Origin: Epiperipatus broadwayi
Taxonomy: Eukaryota > Onychophora > Udeonychophora > Euonychophora > Peripatidae
Direction: 5' to 3'
DNA: 64,000 nt
Assembly: GCA_028023455.1 (NCBI GenBank)
Contig: JAQFVV010000012.1
Coordinates: 3,438,023-3,502,022, forward strand
Of this stretch, positions 12,159 to 23,507 are shown piece by piece. The position numbers were made by a program, and so were the translations under genes. Every line of letters starts with the position of its first letter. Positions within the stretch are counted from its first letter, which is position 1. The notes beneath the pieces were generated by a model. The model searched no databases and was not told where the DNA came from. It saw nothing but the letters and a program-made list of their open reading frames with translations.

Positions 12159-13004
12159 AAAAGACTATAAGCATTTATTTTATAACGTCTTGCATGCGAT
12201 TATAATTACGATAGAATGACAGCCTGTTAAGCTAATTGCGCAGACGCTGTGAGAATGTTATTAATAAATGAATACCTTCAAAAAACCACATGATATAGTA
12301 TTTGTGTAAGAGTAAAAAGGAATCCTCTTACCCTTACGACTCAAATGTTTATATATGAGCAAATCTAAAGTAGTTGTAACGAAGGCATGACTACATAATA
12401 GTCACTTTAAATTACAATATATAATGTCTGTATGAATGACGCCGATGAAATTTTCTAGAATTTACTGAACGCCACTCTAAACGAAACTAAATCATATACA
12501 TGGATAAGCATTTATTTTATAATGTCTTGCATGCGATTATAATTACAATAGAATGACAGCCTATATCATGTGGTTGTTCGAAGGTATTCATTTATTAATA
12601 ACATTCTCACAGCGTCTGCGCAATTAGCTTAACAGGCTGTCATTCTATCGTAATTATAATCGCATGCAAGACGTTATAAAATAAATGCTTATCCATGTAT
12701 ATGATTTAGTTTCGTTTAGAGTGGCGTTCAATAAATTCTAGAAAATTTCATCGGCGTCATTCATACAGACATTATATATTGTAATTTAAAGTGACTATTA
12801 TGTAGTCACGCCTTCGTTACAACTACTTTAGATTTGCTCATATATAAACAATTTGAGTCGTAAGGGTAAGAGGATTCCTTTTTACTCTTACACAAATACT
12901 ATATCATGTGGTTGTTCGAAGGTATTCATTTATTAATAACATTCTCACAGCGTCTGCGCAATTAGCTTAACAGGCTGTCATTCTATCATAATTAAAAGAC
13001 TATA
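12159..13004. mobile_element. Nested palindromic element with 11-13 bp target duplication
   Basis: The order is a (12170-12285), b (12285-12505), a partial direct copy of a (12506-12562), then inverted a (12563-12690), inverted b (12690-12905) and a second inverted a (12903-12993). The long arms are almost identical. The whole is flanked by the direct repeat AAAAGACTATA (12159-12169 and 12994-13004; up to 13 bp if TT is included), so it was inserted as one unit. It has no coding frame. High arm identity suggests a young insertion. Confidence 0.85.
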
Positions 13005-13756
13005 GTAAATATTAAATTGAATATTAATATTCTCTAAATAAATTTAGCATTTTGTTTTTCCATTAAATATGTATTTAAACATTCTTAAACACTAAAGCAA
13101 ATTCAATTTATAATTAATTTCTTGTTTAATTACTAATATATATAAATCTATTATCAATTGATTTATATTTTGTCAATTTTTATTTGTATTATTATAGCCA
13201 TAGTTAAATAATAGTAATTACATGATTGTTTTATATTAAATATATCCATATTGGAGCTCATAAATGAAATTAAATTTCTCTGATAAAAATATGCATTAAT
13301 CTAAAGTATATGTTTGTTTTATAACTGTGTTGAATTTATCCCTAAATATCATATAAGGAATGTAAATATTGTAAATAAAATTTTGTTTTATTATATTCAT
13401 ATTGTGTTTAAATCTAGTTATCCGTTTTTCTCTCTCATTTTAAACATAGTAACAATAGTTATTACACACTTACCCTGTGATATATTGCCATGTTTATTTA
13501 TTAAGCTAGCAGTGGGTAAATAAAAATAATAATATTTAAAAAATTAGGAAGGGATTTAAACATGACCTTCATCTGTTTTTTTTTTATATTTTAGAGCTGG
13601 TGATCTAATCTGCAGCATTGCATATATGTTTTAATAAATAAATAACATTTAAGGTGGCAAGGGATAAAACTTCTTACTTCTTAGACATGTTTAGTAGAAA
13701 TAATAGTCAGGAAATTTGGTTGGATACTTAGTCTGACCATCAATAGTTAGGATATT
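13005..13756. other. AT-rich DNA, nothing recognised
   Basis: The 69-codon frame at 13314-13523 lacks any recognisable domain. Confidence 0.5.
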
Positions 13757-13870
13757 ATGTTTAAAAAATAGTTGTCTTTCCTAATACCCATTAACCCCAG
13801 TGTTTAAATCTCTATGTTTAAAAAATAGTTGTCTTTCCTAATACCCATTAACCCCATTGTTTAAATCTCA
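13757..13870. repeat. 57-bp tandem duplication
   Basis: Two copies (13757-13813 and 13814-13870) containing TTGTCTTTCCTAATACCC are identical apart from one or two bases. Confidence 0.9.
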
Positions 13871-13921
13871 TACATTCTTATAAAGAATTGTATAAAACTA
13901 AAGGAATAAAACTCAAGACCT

Positions 13922-13924
<3 letters not shown>

Positions 13925-13968
<44 letters not shown>
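13925..13968. repeat. (TA)n microsatellite
   Basis: Uninterrupted TA repeat of about 44 bp at the left edge of the FB5 complex. Confidence 0.95.
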
Positions 13969-13969
<1 letters not shown>

Positions 13970-13972
<3 letters not shown>

Positions 13973-14706
13973 TAAATGTTTATATGAATCTCACTATATA
14001 GAAATAATATCCATTAAATAAAGAAACATTTCAACTTTTGATGTTACTAAGAAACTATGAATTACTACTAATTAACAATTCTTAAGAGAAATCAAGTTTT
14101 TCTCATAATAACTCTTTTGTTGAGGTTCTTTAAAGCAAAAGTTTTCTTTTACTTTAAACTCAAGTTTTTATATACATTTAAACCCAAGAAGCTATTTCTT
14201 ATAATGCAAGAATGTGAAAAAATAACATCTTTCTTGACATTCTGCAAATAACATTTTGAACTTCTCCAGATATTTTGTATATACTGAATTAATTTGCTCT
14301 GCCTCAGGAATTGTTAACTAGAAGTAATTAATAAATTTTTAGTAACATCAAAAGTCAAGGAGTTTCTCTATTTAATGGAAATTATGTCCTCATTTCTATA
14401 TAATGAGATCCATATAAACATTTAATTCAATATATACAACTCTCTCAAGAAGTTAAAAATATTATTTGCAAAAAGTCAAAAAAGATGTTATTCTTTCATA
14501 TTTTTACATCTATAGTAAATAGATTTCTGGGTTTAAATCTATATAAGAACTTGGATTTAAATTAAAAGAGGACCCCTTTTGATTTAAAGACCCCCAACAA
14601 AAGAGCTATTATGAGAACAATTTGCTTTGCTAGCAGGAATTGTTAACTGGTAGTAATTGATAGTTTCTTAGTAGCAACAAATGTTAAATTGTTTCTCTAT
14701 TTAGTG

Positions 14707-14708
<2 letters not shown>
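13970..14708. repeat. Fold-back complex FB5 with three related arms
   Basis: The left unit (13970-14245) is matched in reverse complement by 14480-14708. Its first 115 bp are matched a second time, also inverted, by 14300-14430. Long (TA)n tracts sit exactly at both outer edges. The pattern suggests a fold-back unit with one arm partly duplicated. No coding content. Confidence 0.8.

Positions 14709-14781
<73 letters not shown>
14709..14781. repeat. (AT)n microsatellite
   Basis: About 73 bp of pure AT repeat at the right edge of FB5. A second, shorter tract lies at about 14915-14932. Confidence 0.95.
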
Positions 14782-14784
<3 letters not shown>

Positions 14785-14934
14785 ACTGAATTTGGTTTGA
14801 CTTAGTCATGCCACCTGAACTGAGCAAACCAATTGTAATTGAATTTTTAAATCTAGTCAATTAGCACTTAAAATAATGAAATATCTTGACATTGTGGTGG
14901 ATAATTTGAATGTTATATATATATATATATATAA

Positions 14935-15836
14935 ATTGAAGTTATTTAACCTGTCTATAGTTTTTATTTAAGTAGTTCCCTTGATGCTTTCCAAAGAATT
15001 TTAGGATTACACAATGTTTGCCAATAAAAAAATTATTAATACAATTGTTAAAACAATAAATTGTTTATCAATTGTGGGTTTTGTTTTTCTCCTTTTGCAG
15101 TATTTAGATTATGAAGATATAGTTTAGCAGTGTTTCCTTTAGGTATTTTTGATGAAAGCAATTTATTAACATTCTCTATTCCCATTAACTTATATCATCT
15201 TTAGTTTAAATGATGTTCTAGATGTTAATAACTTAAAGCTATTATTGCCTTTGAGAGGCAAATGTTTATTTGTCTTTTTAGCCCTCCATTCTTAAATTAA
15301 CTGCTTCTATATGATTATTAAAATAAAAAGCATAGAAATTTAAGATGAAATACTTGTACAAATATTAAGGTAAGTCATCCCTAAAGTATAGACACTTATT
15401 CCACATCATATTTAAGTCATTTTGCCATGATGACGTAATAAAATTCTTTTTTTTAATTTAAGTTTTATTCTATCTGCTCTTCAAGCAGATGCCCATTGTT
15501 TAAACATTTCCGCAAACACCAATTTGCATGCTAGAACGTTATTTTAAATATGTTACAACATTCTTTTACAAATGAAATGTTCAAAGCACTTAATAATATT
15601 AAATAAATATCTTACAGTTTAAAATATTAATTGAATCGTTTTAAAATAAATTTATATAATTAAATTATTAAATTATAAACATCAAAATAAACCGTTTTTC
15701 TTTTATTTATTCATAAGAAACAATCTATTTAATAAACATTAAATAAAATTTTATATTTAAGTTTTATAATATTCTACTACCACAGATGAAATAAAGGATA
15801 AATAGACTAAGAAATCCTGAGTTCAAATTCCTCTAA
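14935..15836. other. AT-rich DNA, nothing recognised
   Basis: No supported feature. Confidence 0.5.
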
Positions 15837-15998
15837 TTACATATTCTATCTTAGTAAAAATCAGTCATATATCACATGACCTATATAGCTTGTATTACCA
15901 ATATGTAATATATAAAGAGCCTGCTACTAGCTCTAAACAAGCTTATTTTTTTATGATAAATGCTACAAGAGAAAATACATGAAGCTTTATCTATGATG

Positions 15999-16054
15999 GT
16001 CCCCATCCCCAGACCGGTTTCGAGCTATGGCTTTCATCAGTGAGGAGCTAGGAC
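15999..16054 (-). ncRNA. F2 hammerhead ribozyme, nearly intact
   Basis: Minus strand: stem I proximal CCUCA with UGGGG and distal GUCC with GGAC, core CUGAUGA, stem II AAGC-CAUA-GCUC, then GAA, then a two-pair stem III AC-CG-GU and cleavage triplet GUC. Predicted cleavage lies between plus-strand bases 16012 and 16011. The only core defect is an A.C mismatch at the first pair of stem II, expected to weaken activity. Confidence 0.85.
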
Positions 16055-16419
16055 ATAAGATTCAAAATATTAACTCAAGCCAAGCATTTATCTAATTCTT
16101 ACATATTAAGAAAAAGATCCAAATCGTCAGACACCTACATGTCTTCAAATTCAGCTCTTTAACCAAAGAAATTATATGAGCCTGAACTAAATTCAGAGAT
16201 CCCATATATTAGTAGGCTTAGCAATTTAATATAGCATAGCCCTAATAGCAAAATTATAGTAGTAAAAATCAGTCATATATCACATAACCTATATAGCTTG
16301 TATTACCAATATGTAATATATAAAGAGCCTGCTACTAACTCTAAACAAGCTTAATTTTTTTTTTTTATGATAAATGCTACAAGAGAAAATACATGAAGTT
16401 TTTATCTATGATGGTCCCC

Positions 16420-16444
16420 ATCCCCAGACTAGTTTCGAGCCATG
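16420..16444 (-). ncRNA. F2 hammerhead ribozyme, 5' part missing
   Basis: Minus strand keeps the end of stem II, the CGAAAC segment, a UA loop and the GUC triplet followed by UGGGGAUGGGG. The CUGAUGA half has been replaced at the inversion junction near 16440. It cannot act alone. Confidence 0.75.
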
Positions 16445-16474
16445 CTTGGCTTGAGTTAATATTTTGAATCTTAT

Positions 16475-16530
16475 GTCCTAGCTCCTCACTGATGAGAGCC
16501 ATAGCTCGAAACTGGTCTGGGGATGGGGAC
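16475..16530 (+). ncRNA. F2 hammerhead ribozyme, intact type I
   Basis: This is the best copy in the window. Stem I distal GUCC (16475-16478) pairs with GGAC (16527-16530); proximal CCUCA (16484-16488) pairs with UGGGG (16518-16522). Core CUGAUGA is 16489-16495. Stem II is GAGC-CAUA-GCUC (16496-16507). GAA is 16508-16510. Stem III is AC-UG-GU (16511-16516), and the cleavable C is 16517. All invariant hammerhead bases are present. A stem III this short is typical of hammerheads in Penelope-like elements and retrozymes, which often cut best as dimers. The internal loop in stem I could contact loop II. Cleavage itself is inferred. Confidence 0.93.
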
Positions 16531-16645
16531 CATCATAGATAAAAGTTTCATGTATTTTCTCTTGTAGCATTTATCATAAAAATAAAAAAATTAAGCTTGT
16601 TTAGAGTTAGTAGCAGGCTCTTTATATATTACATATTCTATCTTA

Positions 16646-17235
16646 AAAATAAATAAAAATAAACATGCATACAAACATACATATTCTAATAAATAGACTA
16701 AAGCTATATTAATTATTTTAAAATTATTTTGAAGCATATATTCACCAATTAAAATATTAATTAATTATTTTTATTATGAAGTCCTTTATATACACATAAA
16801 ATATCATATGTGTATAGTGTATTAAATTTTATTAATTTTTAACATAATGTATATGTTTAAATCAAAAGTATTAACTTTTAATATCATTTACTATGAATTC
16901 AAAATTTTGCCGTTATATATGAAATATTATTATAGACAGTGAGATATTATAAATTTTAGTGGTCATCAACATTAATAAATAATATGGTAAGTGAAAACCA
17001 ATCAACAAACATATAGATAAAATTCACTAGCTTGCAGATTTGAGTAATCATAAATATAAAACATTATGTTTGAGCCAGGCTAATTGGCCTTCAAGTGATT
17101 CATGAATTCAGGTAACCAGAAGGGTAATAGATAAAATTAGGAACAAAGTAGTTTTCTCCAACTATGTACTACATGTTTGGGCAACCTAAAATATACTAAA
17201 TAAATGTACTTATACAACTAAAATGACTATAAATA
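16646..17235. other. AT-rich DNA, nothing recognised
   Basis: No supported feature. Confidence 0.5.
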
Positions 17236-17237
17236 GT

Positions 17238-17490
17238 CAAAATAAAAGTCATAGATCACATGACCCTATCTCTTAAGCTTGTAAGTTATAAACAATGAGG
17301 ATTGCCAATTCCTCTGCAAGCTTTATGATAAATGCTTAGCCAGAGCCAGCACTTAAAATATCTTTGTCAGGAACCCCTTCCCAAACCTCTGACCATGGTT
17401 TCATGCTTTGGCACTCCTCAGAGAGGTATCAGGCTAGGTTCAGACACTAGATCTAAAAATGGCAACCCAAAGCCAAGCACTTATTTAAAA
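17238..17490 (-). mobile_element. Solo F2 hammerhead unit
   Basis: A single copy of the F2 unit. It shares the TCATAGATCACATGACC block, the TTTATGATAAATGCT block and the hammerhead with the units at 15853-16634, at clearly lower identity, so it is an older insertion. No inverted partner is adjacent. Confidence 0.75.
17371..17441 (-). ncRNA. F2 hammerhead ribozyme, intact type I with compensated stems
   Basis: Minus strand: distal stem I GAACC (17441-17437) with GGUUC (17375-17371), proximal ACCUCU (17427-17422) with AGAGGU (17390-17385). The core is CUGAGGA (17421-17415); position 7 is U in most hammerheads but is tolerant. Stem II is GUGC-CAAA-GCAU. GAA and stem III AC-CAUG-GU follow, then cleavable C at 17391. 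The stem I bases differ from those at 16475-16530 on both strands of the helix, yet pairing is kept. This is covariation evidence that the fold is real. Confidence 0.9.
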
Positions 17491-20400
17491 GTTATCTATT
17501 GAGTGGAAAATCTGAAATTTTCAAATGACTAATAAATAAACAAAAAATGAATTAATCTATAAATTGGTTCAAAGATAGTTTGGATTTACATTTACAATGG
17601 TGTAAGGAATCAATGGGTCCATAATAAGTATATATGCTTAGCAAAGAAGACAGATTCAACAAATAAGATTTTACTTGTTAATGAGATATTGTATGGGATA
17701 TACATTTAAATATTTTTAATTGCAAATAAATTGTGTAATAAAGTTGTTTTAAAATGATTATGCAAGAGTCAAATCAAAGTACTTGGGTTAATAATAATAA
17801 TATTTATTGAAGTAAATATTAAATCATTGAGGTGACTAAGATGATGAACATACTTATAATTTTAGCAACTGTGATCTAATATCACATAATATATTTTTAC
17901 TATTTATCCCTGCCAGATTGCAATTAATAGAAACGGTCTCTGATTAAAAGTATTATGCATACAGTTATAAAGGGTTAATCACAATTTATTTTCACAAATG
18001 AAAAACAATGTAATAAAATGTTAATATTATATAATATATATATATATATTGGACTCAAGTGATACTTTTAATAATTATTATTAAATAATTTAAATAAATT
18101 ATATAGAATATTTATGTTTAATTTTAATTTGTTTTAAAAAATAGTAATAAGTTAACAATTGATTTGTCTTAATTACATAAGTCTATTATTTAAGCATATA
18201 TTGAATAAGATAAACTGCATTAATTAAGATTATTAATAAAAAAAGATTTTGCAAATATTTTATCATTAAGCTATTATTATACTTTTAACCATAATTGATA
18301 TGTGACATTTTACTTCATGTAAATAATTTAATTTTTTTTTCTTTTAGCATCTGTTACCAAGTTTAGCTTATTTATAATTTCAGCTTAGATTCCACTATCC
18401 CACAATATCTTTCTTGGCACAAAGATGATAACAAAACAAAAATGTAGTGCTCCCTGAACATTTTTATCTTTAAATAATATTCAACCATTTTTTTTCTCAA
18501 TATTATAATCCATGGTAAATTTTTATAGTTTTATACCTTCATAGCAGTTAAACATATTTTTTGTTGTTGTAATAATTTCATTTAGTCATAAAGATATCAA
18601 ATGATGGGAAGTCTGTGTTTCTTCTTCTCTAAATACTTTTTCTATTCACAGTACATATTTTTTTGTTATAAGTCCAGAATCTATTTGTAAAGTAGGATAA
18701 GACAAAATACAAAATTTTAAAGTAAAAAAAATATGTGTTTACTCCTTGCTGAATTTTTTTCTATAGCTATGGTAACACAAAATGGAGTCTTTTTCTTTTC
18801 CATTTTTTTTAAAACATTACCTCATGAACATGTGATTTTTTTATAATCCCTATAAGGCATTATTATCATTCAATGACAAAATATAGTATAATGTTTGATC
18901 TTGTATCCATAACACCCACCATTTATCCCAAATTAATTAATATATTTATTAAATATAAGGCCTTTAACTGTTGTCTTTATTAAGGGAATTATAGATGGCA
19001 ACATGTGTACATACAATATATATATATATATATATATATATCAGAAAATAATAGTGTTTAATATGATTAATTAAAGAATATTCATGATTTCATAAGTTAA
19101 CAAATCTTACTCTAAAATTAGATATTTATCACTTTTAAGCATATATATATATAGATAAAGTTTAAACAGCCTTTCAGTTGTTAAATGCATGATTAAATTC
19201 TCTCAAACATGCTATCATAGAAGTATAGTAAAAAAGAATGTAATATTCACTATGCTTTGCAATTCCATTCAATAATGATTGAAAATTTTATGTTCACTTG
19301 TATCTTCTAATAATGAATAACCGAATATTAATTTACTGCTTAGTAATATATAGTTATGTGGTTTCATTATGTACTGTATACTTTAAATTTATTTAAGGGA
19401 AGGGCATAAAATCAGCACATAAATTTGTAATTTATTTATTTATAAGACTATTTTTATAAGATCACATTACATTTTGGCATCAGTATGGCTAAATGCTTGA
19501 TCTGACAAATAAACATTATTTAGTTATTGTATACTTTTTTACATTTTTTATGTTTGAGAAAAGCCAGTTTTATCTTCTAAGCCAATCACACTGAATTTAA
19601 TCTTTGATTCATTATGTGGAAATATCTCATTTATATATCTACTGTGTATCATAGTGATTGTCAAATTTAATTTATGGGTGATATATTGAAAATCACATCA
19701 TTAATCCAGATCAATATATAAACTATGTTTTATATAAATTATTAAATACATATTTATCAATTATTATTTATATGACTAGCTATGTTGAAATAGAAAAATG
19801 TAAAATAAGTTTATTTAGATATTTATATTCATCTGCAAAAAAGTTCCTAGTTTTTTTTCCAATTCAGATACCAAGCCATGGTGCATAGAAAGCAAGATGT
19901 GCTAAAATTCTATGCAATACTATTATCAGATTCTTCCGTAAGAGTTATTAGAGTATTTTATTTTTATTTAAAATCCTATGATTTGCACTGATTTTGAAAT
20001 ATTTTATCATTACTGATAATAATAATATTTACATTGATAAAAGTATTAACACTAAATGTAAACGTCATATAATTATTTTTATTTATAATGAAGAATTAAA
20101 ATATTTATTATAATAATAAAATAGCATTATAATAATTTAAAGTGGTGTACATTTTATTTAGAATCTTTTTTTTTTTTTTTCAATATTATTGTAAGATTGT
20201 ATTCCTAAAAGATATTGCAATTTTCCTTAGATTTTTTTTTTTTTTTAACTATTCAGTACAATTGGTTTCTAAATATTTGAAGTTCAATAAATCTTTTAAT
20301 CTCCAAAGAGTTATCTAGACTAGAGTAATCCATCTTTAGGAGACTTCGAGGAACATTTATTCCCTTTGCATGCAGTCTGATTGTAGCAGGTTGCATGTTT

Positions 20401-21040
20401 GTTCATCCACCTTGCTTGGAAACTTTGGCAAATATTAAAGATTTAAATGTGATTTATCCTATTTGGGATTTTGTTAACAGAGAGTTTATTAAATAAACTT
20501 TTCTAAATGATATATGCATAGATTTATAGGTGTATCAAATATATACACATTTGCACACACATACAAAGTAATATATATATTAATCAAATCAAACCTCACG
20601 TTTATTAGCGCTAAATGGAATAGACAAATAGTTTTATTCTATGTCTACTTGGATTTCCAAATGTAATGATATTAAAATAAATGACATTTTTATAATGTTT
20701 ATCTAATATTTTTGCTGGTTAATTAATATATATAGAGAGAAAGACTGTTAAATTAATGTGAAGTGTAATAATTTAATTACTAATGATTACGGAAAATCAG
20801 TTTAATTAACAAAATAAAAATTTATTATTATAAACAATAATAACAAATATACTTATAATTCAAAAGCAAATAAAATATTTATAGTCTAATAGTTTACACC
20901 CGAATTAATTATCATTTATCTATTATACTATAATGTAATTCTTACTACTTATTCTCACACAAGGTTGGAATAGATTTCTATCTGTTTTTAATAACTCCTG
21001 GAGGGGTGTAATCATAAACATATAACCAAAGAAATGTGAA
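17491..21040. other. AT-rich DNA, only microsatellites recognised
   Basis: About 3.5 kb with no coding or structural feature supported. Short (AT)n tracts at about 18036-18050 and 19016-19041, and T runs at 20167-20180 and 20231-20246. Confidence 0.5.
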
Positions 21041-21049
21041 AAGATGTAT

Positions 21050-21120
21050 AGTCTCCAGGCAGCACAAGCTGAACCAGCACTCATCAGTTGGTCCAAGACA
21101 CAATGTTTTACACATGTGTT
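21050..21120 (-). ncRNA. F1 hammerhead ribozyme, 3' part lost
   Basis: Minus strand keeps GGACCAA, a perfect CUGAUGA and stem II GUGCU-GGUUC-AGC. It then diverges before GAAA and stem III. The 5' half is intact and the 3' half replaced, so it is not self-cleaving. Confidence 0.65.
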
Positions 21121-21373
21121 TATTATTGTTCAGTATATAGAGAGAGTCAATTTGTACAGTTTAATTGATAAGTGTCAAATTTACAACCCTCAAAACTTTG
21201 ATACAAATCACTTAATTAATGGAAGTATATAAATATTTTTTATTAAACATTCATTAGACTAGAGATTATCCACACAAGTAATGATACTTCAGTAGTGTAA
21301 TTTTCACTAAACTACTCTCAAGCAAAATAGAAACTGGTTTTCTATTCACATGTCAATTGAACTGTAGTAATTA

Positions 21374-21375
<2 letters not shown>

Positions 21376-21459
<84 letters not shown>
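21376..21459. repeat. (TA)n microsatellite
   Basis: About 84 bp of pure TA repeat inside FB8. Confidence 0.95.
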
Positions 21460-21460
<1 letters not shown>

Positions 21461-21479
21461 TGAACACTAATAAAGAATT

Positions 21480-21550
21480 ACATATATTATGATCTGGGCC
21501 AACTAATGAGTGATGTTTCAGCATGAATTGCACATTTTGGGGATCGTGCA
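21480..21550 (+). ncRNA. F1 hammerhead ribozyme, decayed core
   Basis: Stem I still forms: CCAA with UUGG, plus GAUC with GAUC. The core reads CUAAUGA, stem II is weakened (GUGAU-GUUUC-AGCAU), and GAAA has become GAAU. It is the inverted partner of the motif at 21050-21120. Confidence 0.6.
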
Positions 21551-21714
21551 TCTTTTTCACATGTCTCTGGGATATGTTTGTGATTATACACTTCCACAAG
21601 ATGTTACATACAGATAGAAAACAGTTCCTACCTTGCATAACAGTGGTATAGTGAAAATTACACTATAGAAATATTCATTTAGTGGATAATCTCTAGTCTA
21701 ATGAATGACTAATA

Positions 21715-23507
21715 AAAATTATTAATATCTATCATATTTTTTAAATACAAATATAATTAGTGTACTTAGAGTTTAAATGTAATATGGGGTATTTGAACAC
21801 AGACTTTCAAGCTCCATGGGTTGTGAACAATATACTAAGAAAAACAAAAGATAAATATATTATTTTAGCATAAATATCACTAAATAAGTACATTACAATA
21901 TATTTTACAAAATTTAATTAATATATTAATTTATTATTTTTCTCAACGCAATAAGCATAATCTTATTAATTTTCGTACATAAAAGTATCATATTATAAAT
22001 GTTTATTAAATTTATATTTTCATTTTTATCACCTATAAATATTTATACATGAAATAAATATAAATTAAAAAAACAAAGTAACACACTTTTATTTAAACAA
22101 ACCAAAATCACACTAAGAAATATCTTGCTTTTATTTTTTGTTTACTATTTATTTTAACTTTTTATTTTTGGTAATAATATATTTTTCTTGTATACTAAAC
22201 AAACACATGCATTCTTAAATCAAAAAAACTGTAAAAAAAAAAAATATTACCTGGTTAACTTTTCTTTTCCACTCATAAGGAATATTCATTAAATTGTAAC
22301 TCGATTGAAAAACAATATTTATTATATGCATCAATATTTTATAATTTGTGTATACAATTTTATATAAACACATACAAAAAATAATAATTTGTAGTTCAAA
22401 CTCTTTTAAATATTCTGTAGAAAATCCCTCAATCTGTTTAGTTGTGGAGATAGACAATATATTTAATGCAGACCAATTCCAACTTATTATCATTTTATAA
22501 ACCTACCCATTTTGATGACATTTTTATTTTAAATGAAGTATTTCAGATCTCAAATTTTAAAGCATCAATACTGCTTTATTTATGTAATATCAACAGCAAT
22601 TATTATTTTTTTTAAATATTTTTATGAAGTATATTGCAATACTTAAATTTTATATTTGTCAGAATGAGATGACTTTATTTTATCTAATGCTGTTATTTAG
22701 ATTCTCATAAGGTATGAAGTTGTCAGAGCAGATTTATAAAATAATATTCATTTCAAAATTTCAAATAAATTTATTGATGTATATATATTGCATAAACTTT
22801 TGTATTTTTTAGCTACTAAGACCCAAAATGGCTGAGAGTCTAATTCATGACCAGAGCATTAAATAGTTTTCTCCTAATGATATCATACTTGTGTATTATC
22901 CTAGATACTGTTGCTATGATTTCTATGCTATATTTTCTAATTTCACTTATTTCCATTGTTTTTCCTATTAATCTTTAAATTTAGCCATATATCCACTTAA
23001 TAAAAATTCATACAAATACATGAATATTTCTTGATGTTAAATTTTCTTTTTTTTTGAATTTTATAAAAATAAATAGATATTTCTTTTATTTATCTATTTT
23101 TATATTTAGATAAATGTTTTAGACATTCACACAGAAAAGGTAGTCTATATAACTTAAACTTAGCTTTTATTAATGCTTAGCATGTTTTTGATATTAAGCA
23201 TACCATAATCATATCAATCTTATTTCTTCCAAGCTTTTATATACTCTTGATAATTATTTTAATATTTAAAAACATTTAAATGTATTTATTTAATATTCAA
23301 AGATATTTAAATCCCTTCAAAGAGCCCACTTCTTCGAGAGAGAGATGCTTGTACCTTTTTTGTTTATTGAATATTGATCACTTGCTACTGCTCAAGCCTT
23401 TTTAATTTTTCATTTTCTGTTTTCCCTGTCAATGTATACAATCCCTACTCTAAACAAATCAAATTTATGGCCAGAATTTTTTTGTGGTTGATAAATATTG
23501 AGGAATG
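21715..23507. other. AT-rich DNA, nothing recognised
   Basis: The 92-codon minus frame at 22215-22493 has no recognisable domain and AT-driven composition. Confidence 0.5.

Larger units (their letters stand above)
15837..16645. mobile_element. F2 hammerhead (retrozyme-like) insertion, direct plus inverted units
   Basis: Two direct units begin at about 15853 and 16261, and a third inverted unit covers 16442-16634. The inverted unit pairs with the first unit over almost 190 bp. The insertion is bracketed by a 17-bp direct repeat TTACATATTCTATCTTA (15837-15853 and 16629-16645). Part of this may be element sequence, so the true target duplication is 8-17 bp. Each unit carries a hammerhead (see separate entries). 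There is no protein frame, so any movement would need a reverse transcriptase from elsewhere, plausibly a Penelope-like or LINE enzyme. Confidence 0.85.
21241..21714. repeat. Fold-back element FB8 around a (TA)n tract
   Basis: Arms 21241-21365 and 21590-21714 pair; the shared CATTAGACTAGAGATTATCC is exact. The interior holds 84 bp of (TA)n and a decayed F1 hammerhead. The 87-codon minus frame across it is mostly translated (TA)n and not a gene. Confidence 0.85.

Noticed and set aside
21375-21638. 87-codon minus-strand frame
   Set aside because: About a third is Ile-Tyr from translated (TA)n, and the rest lies in a fold-back arm.
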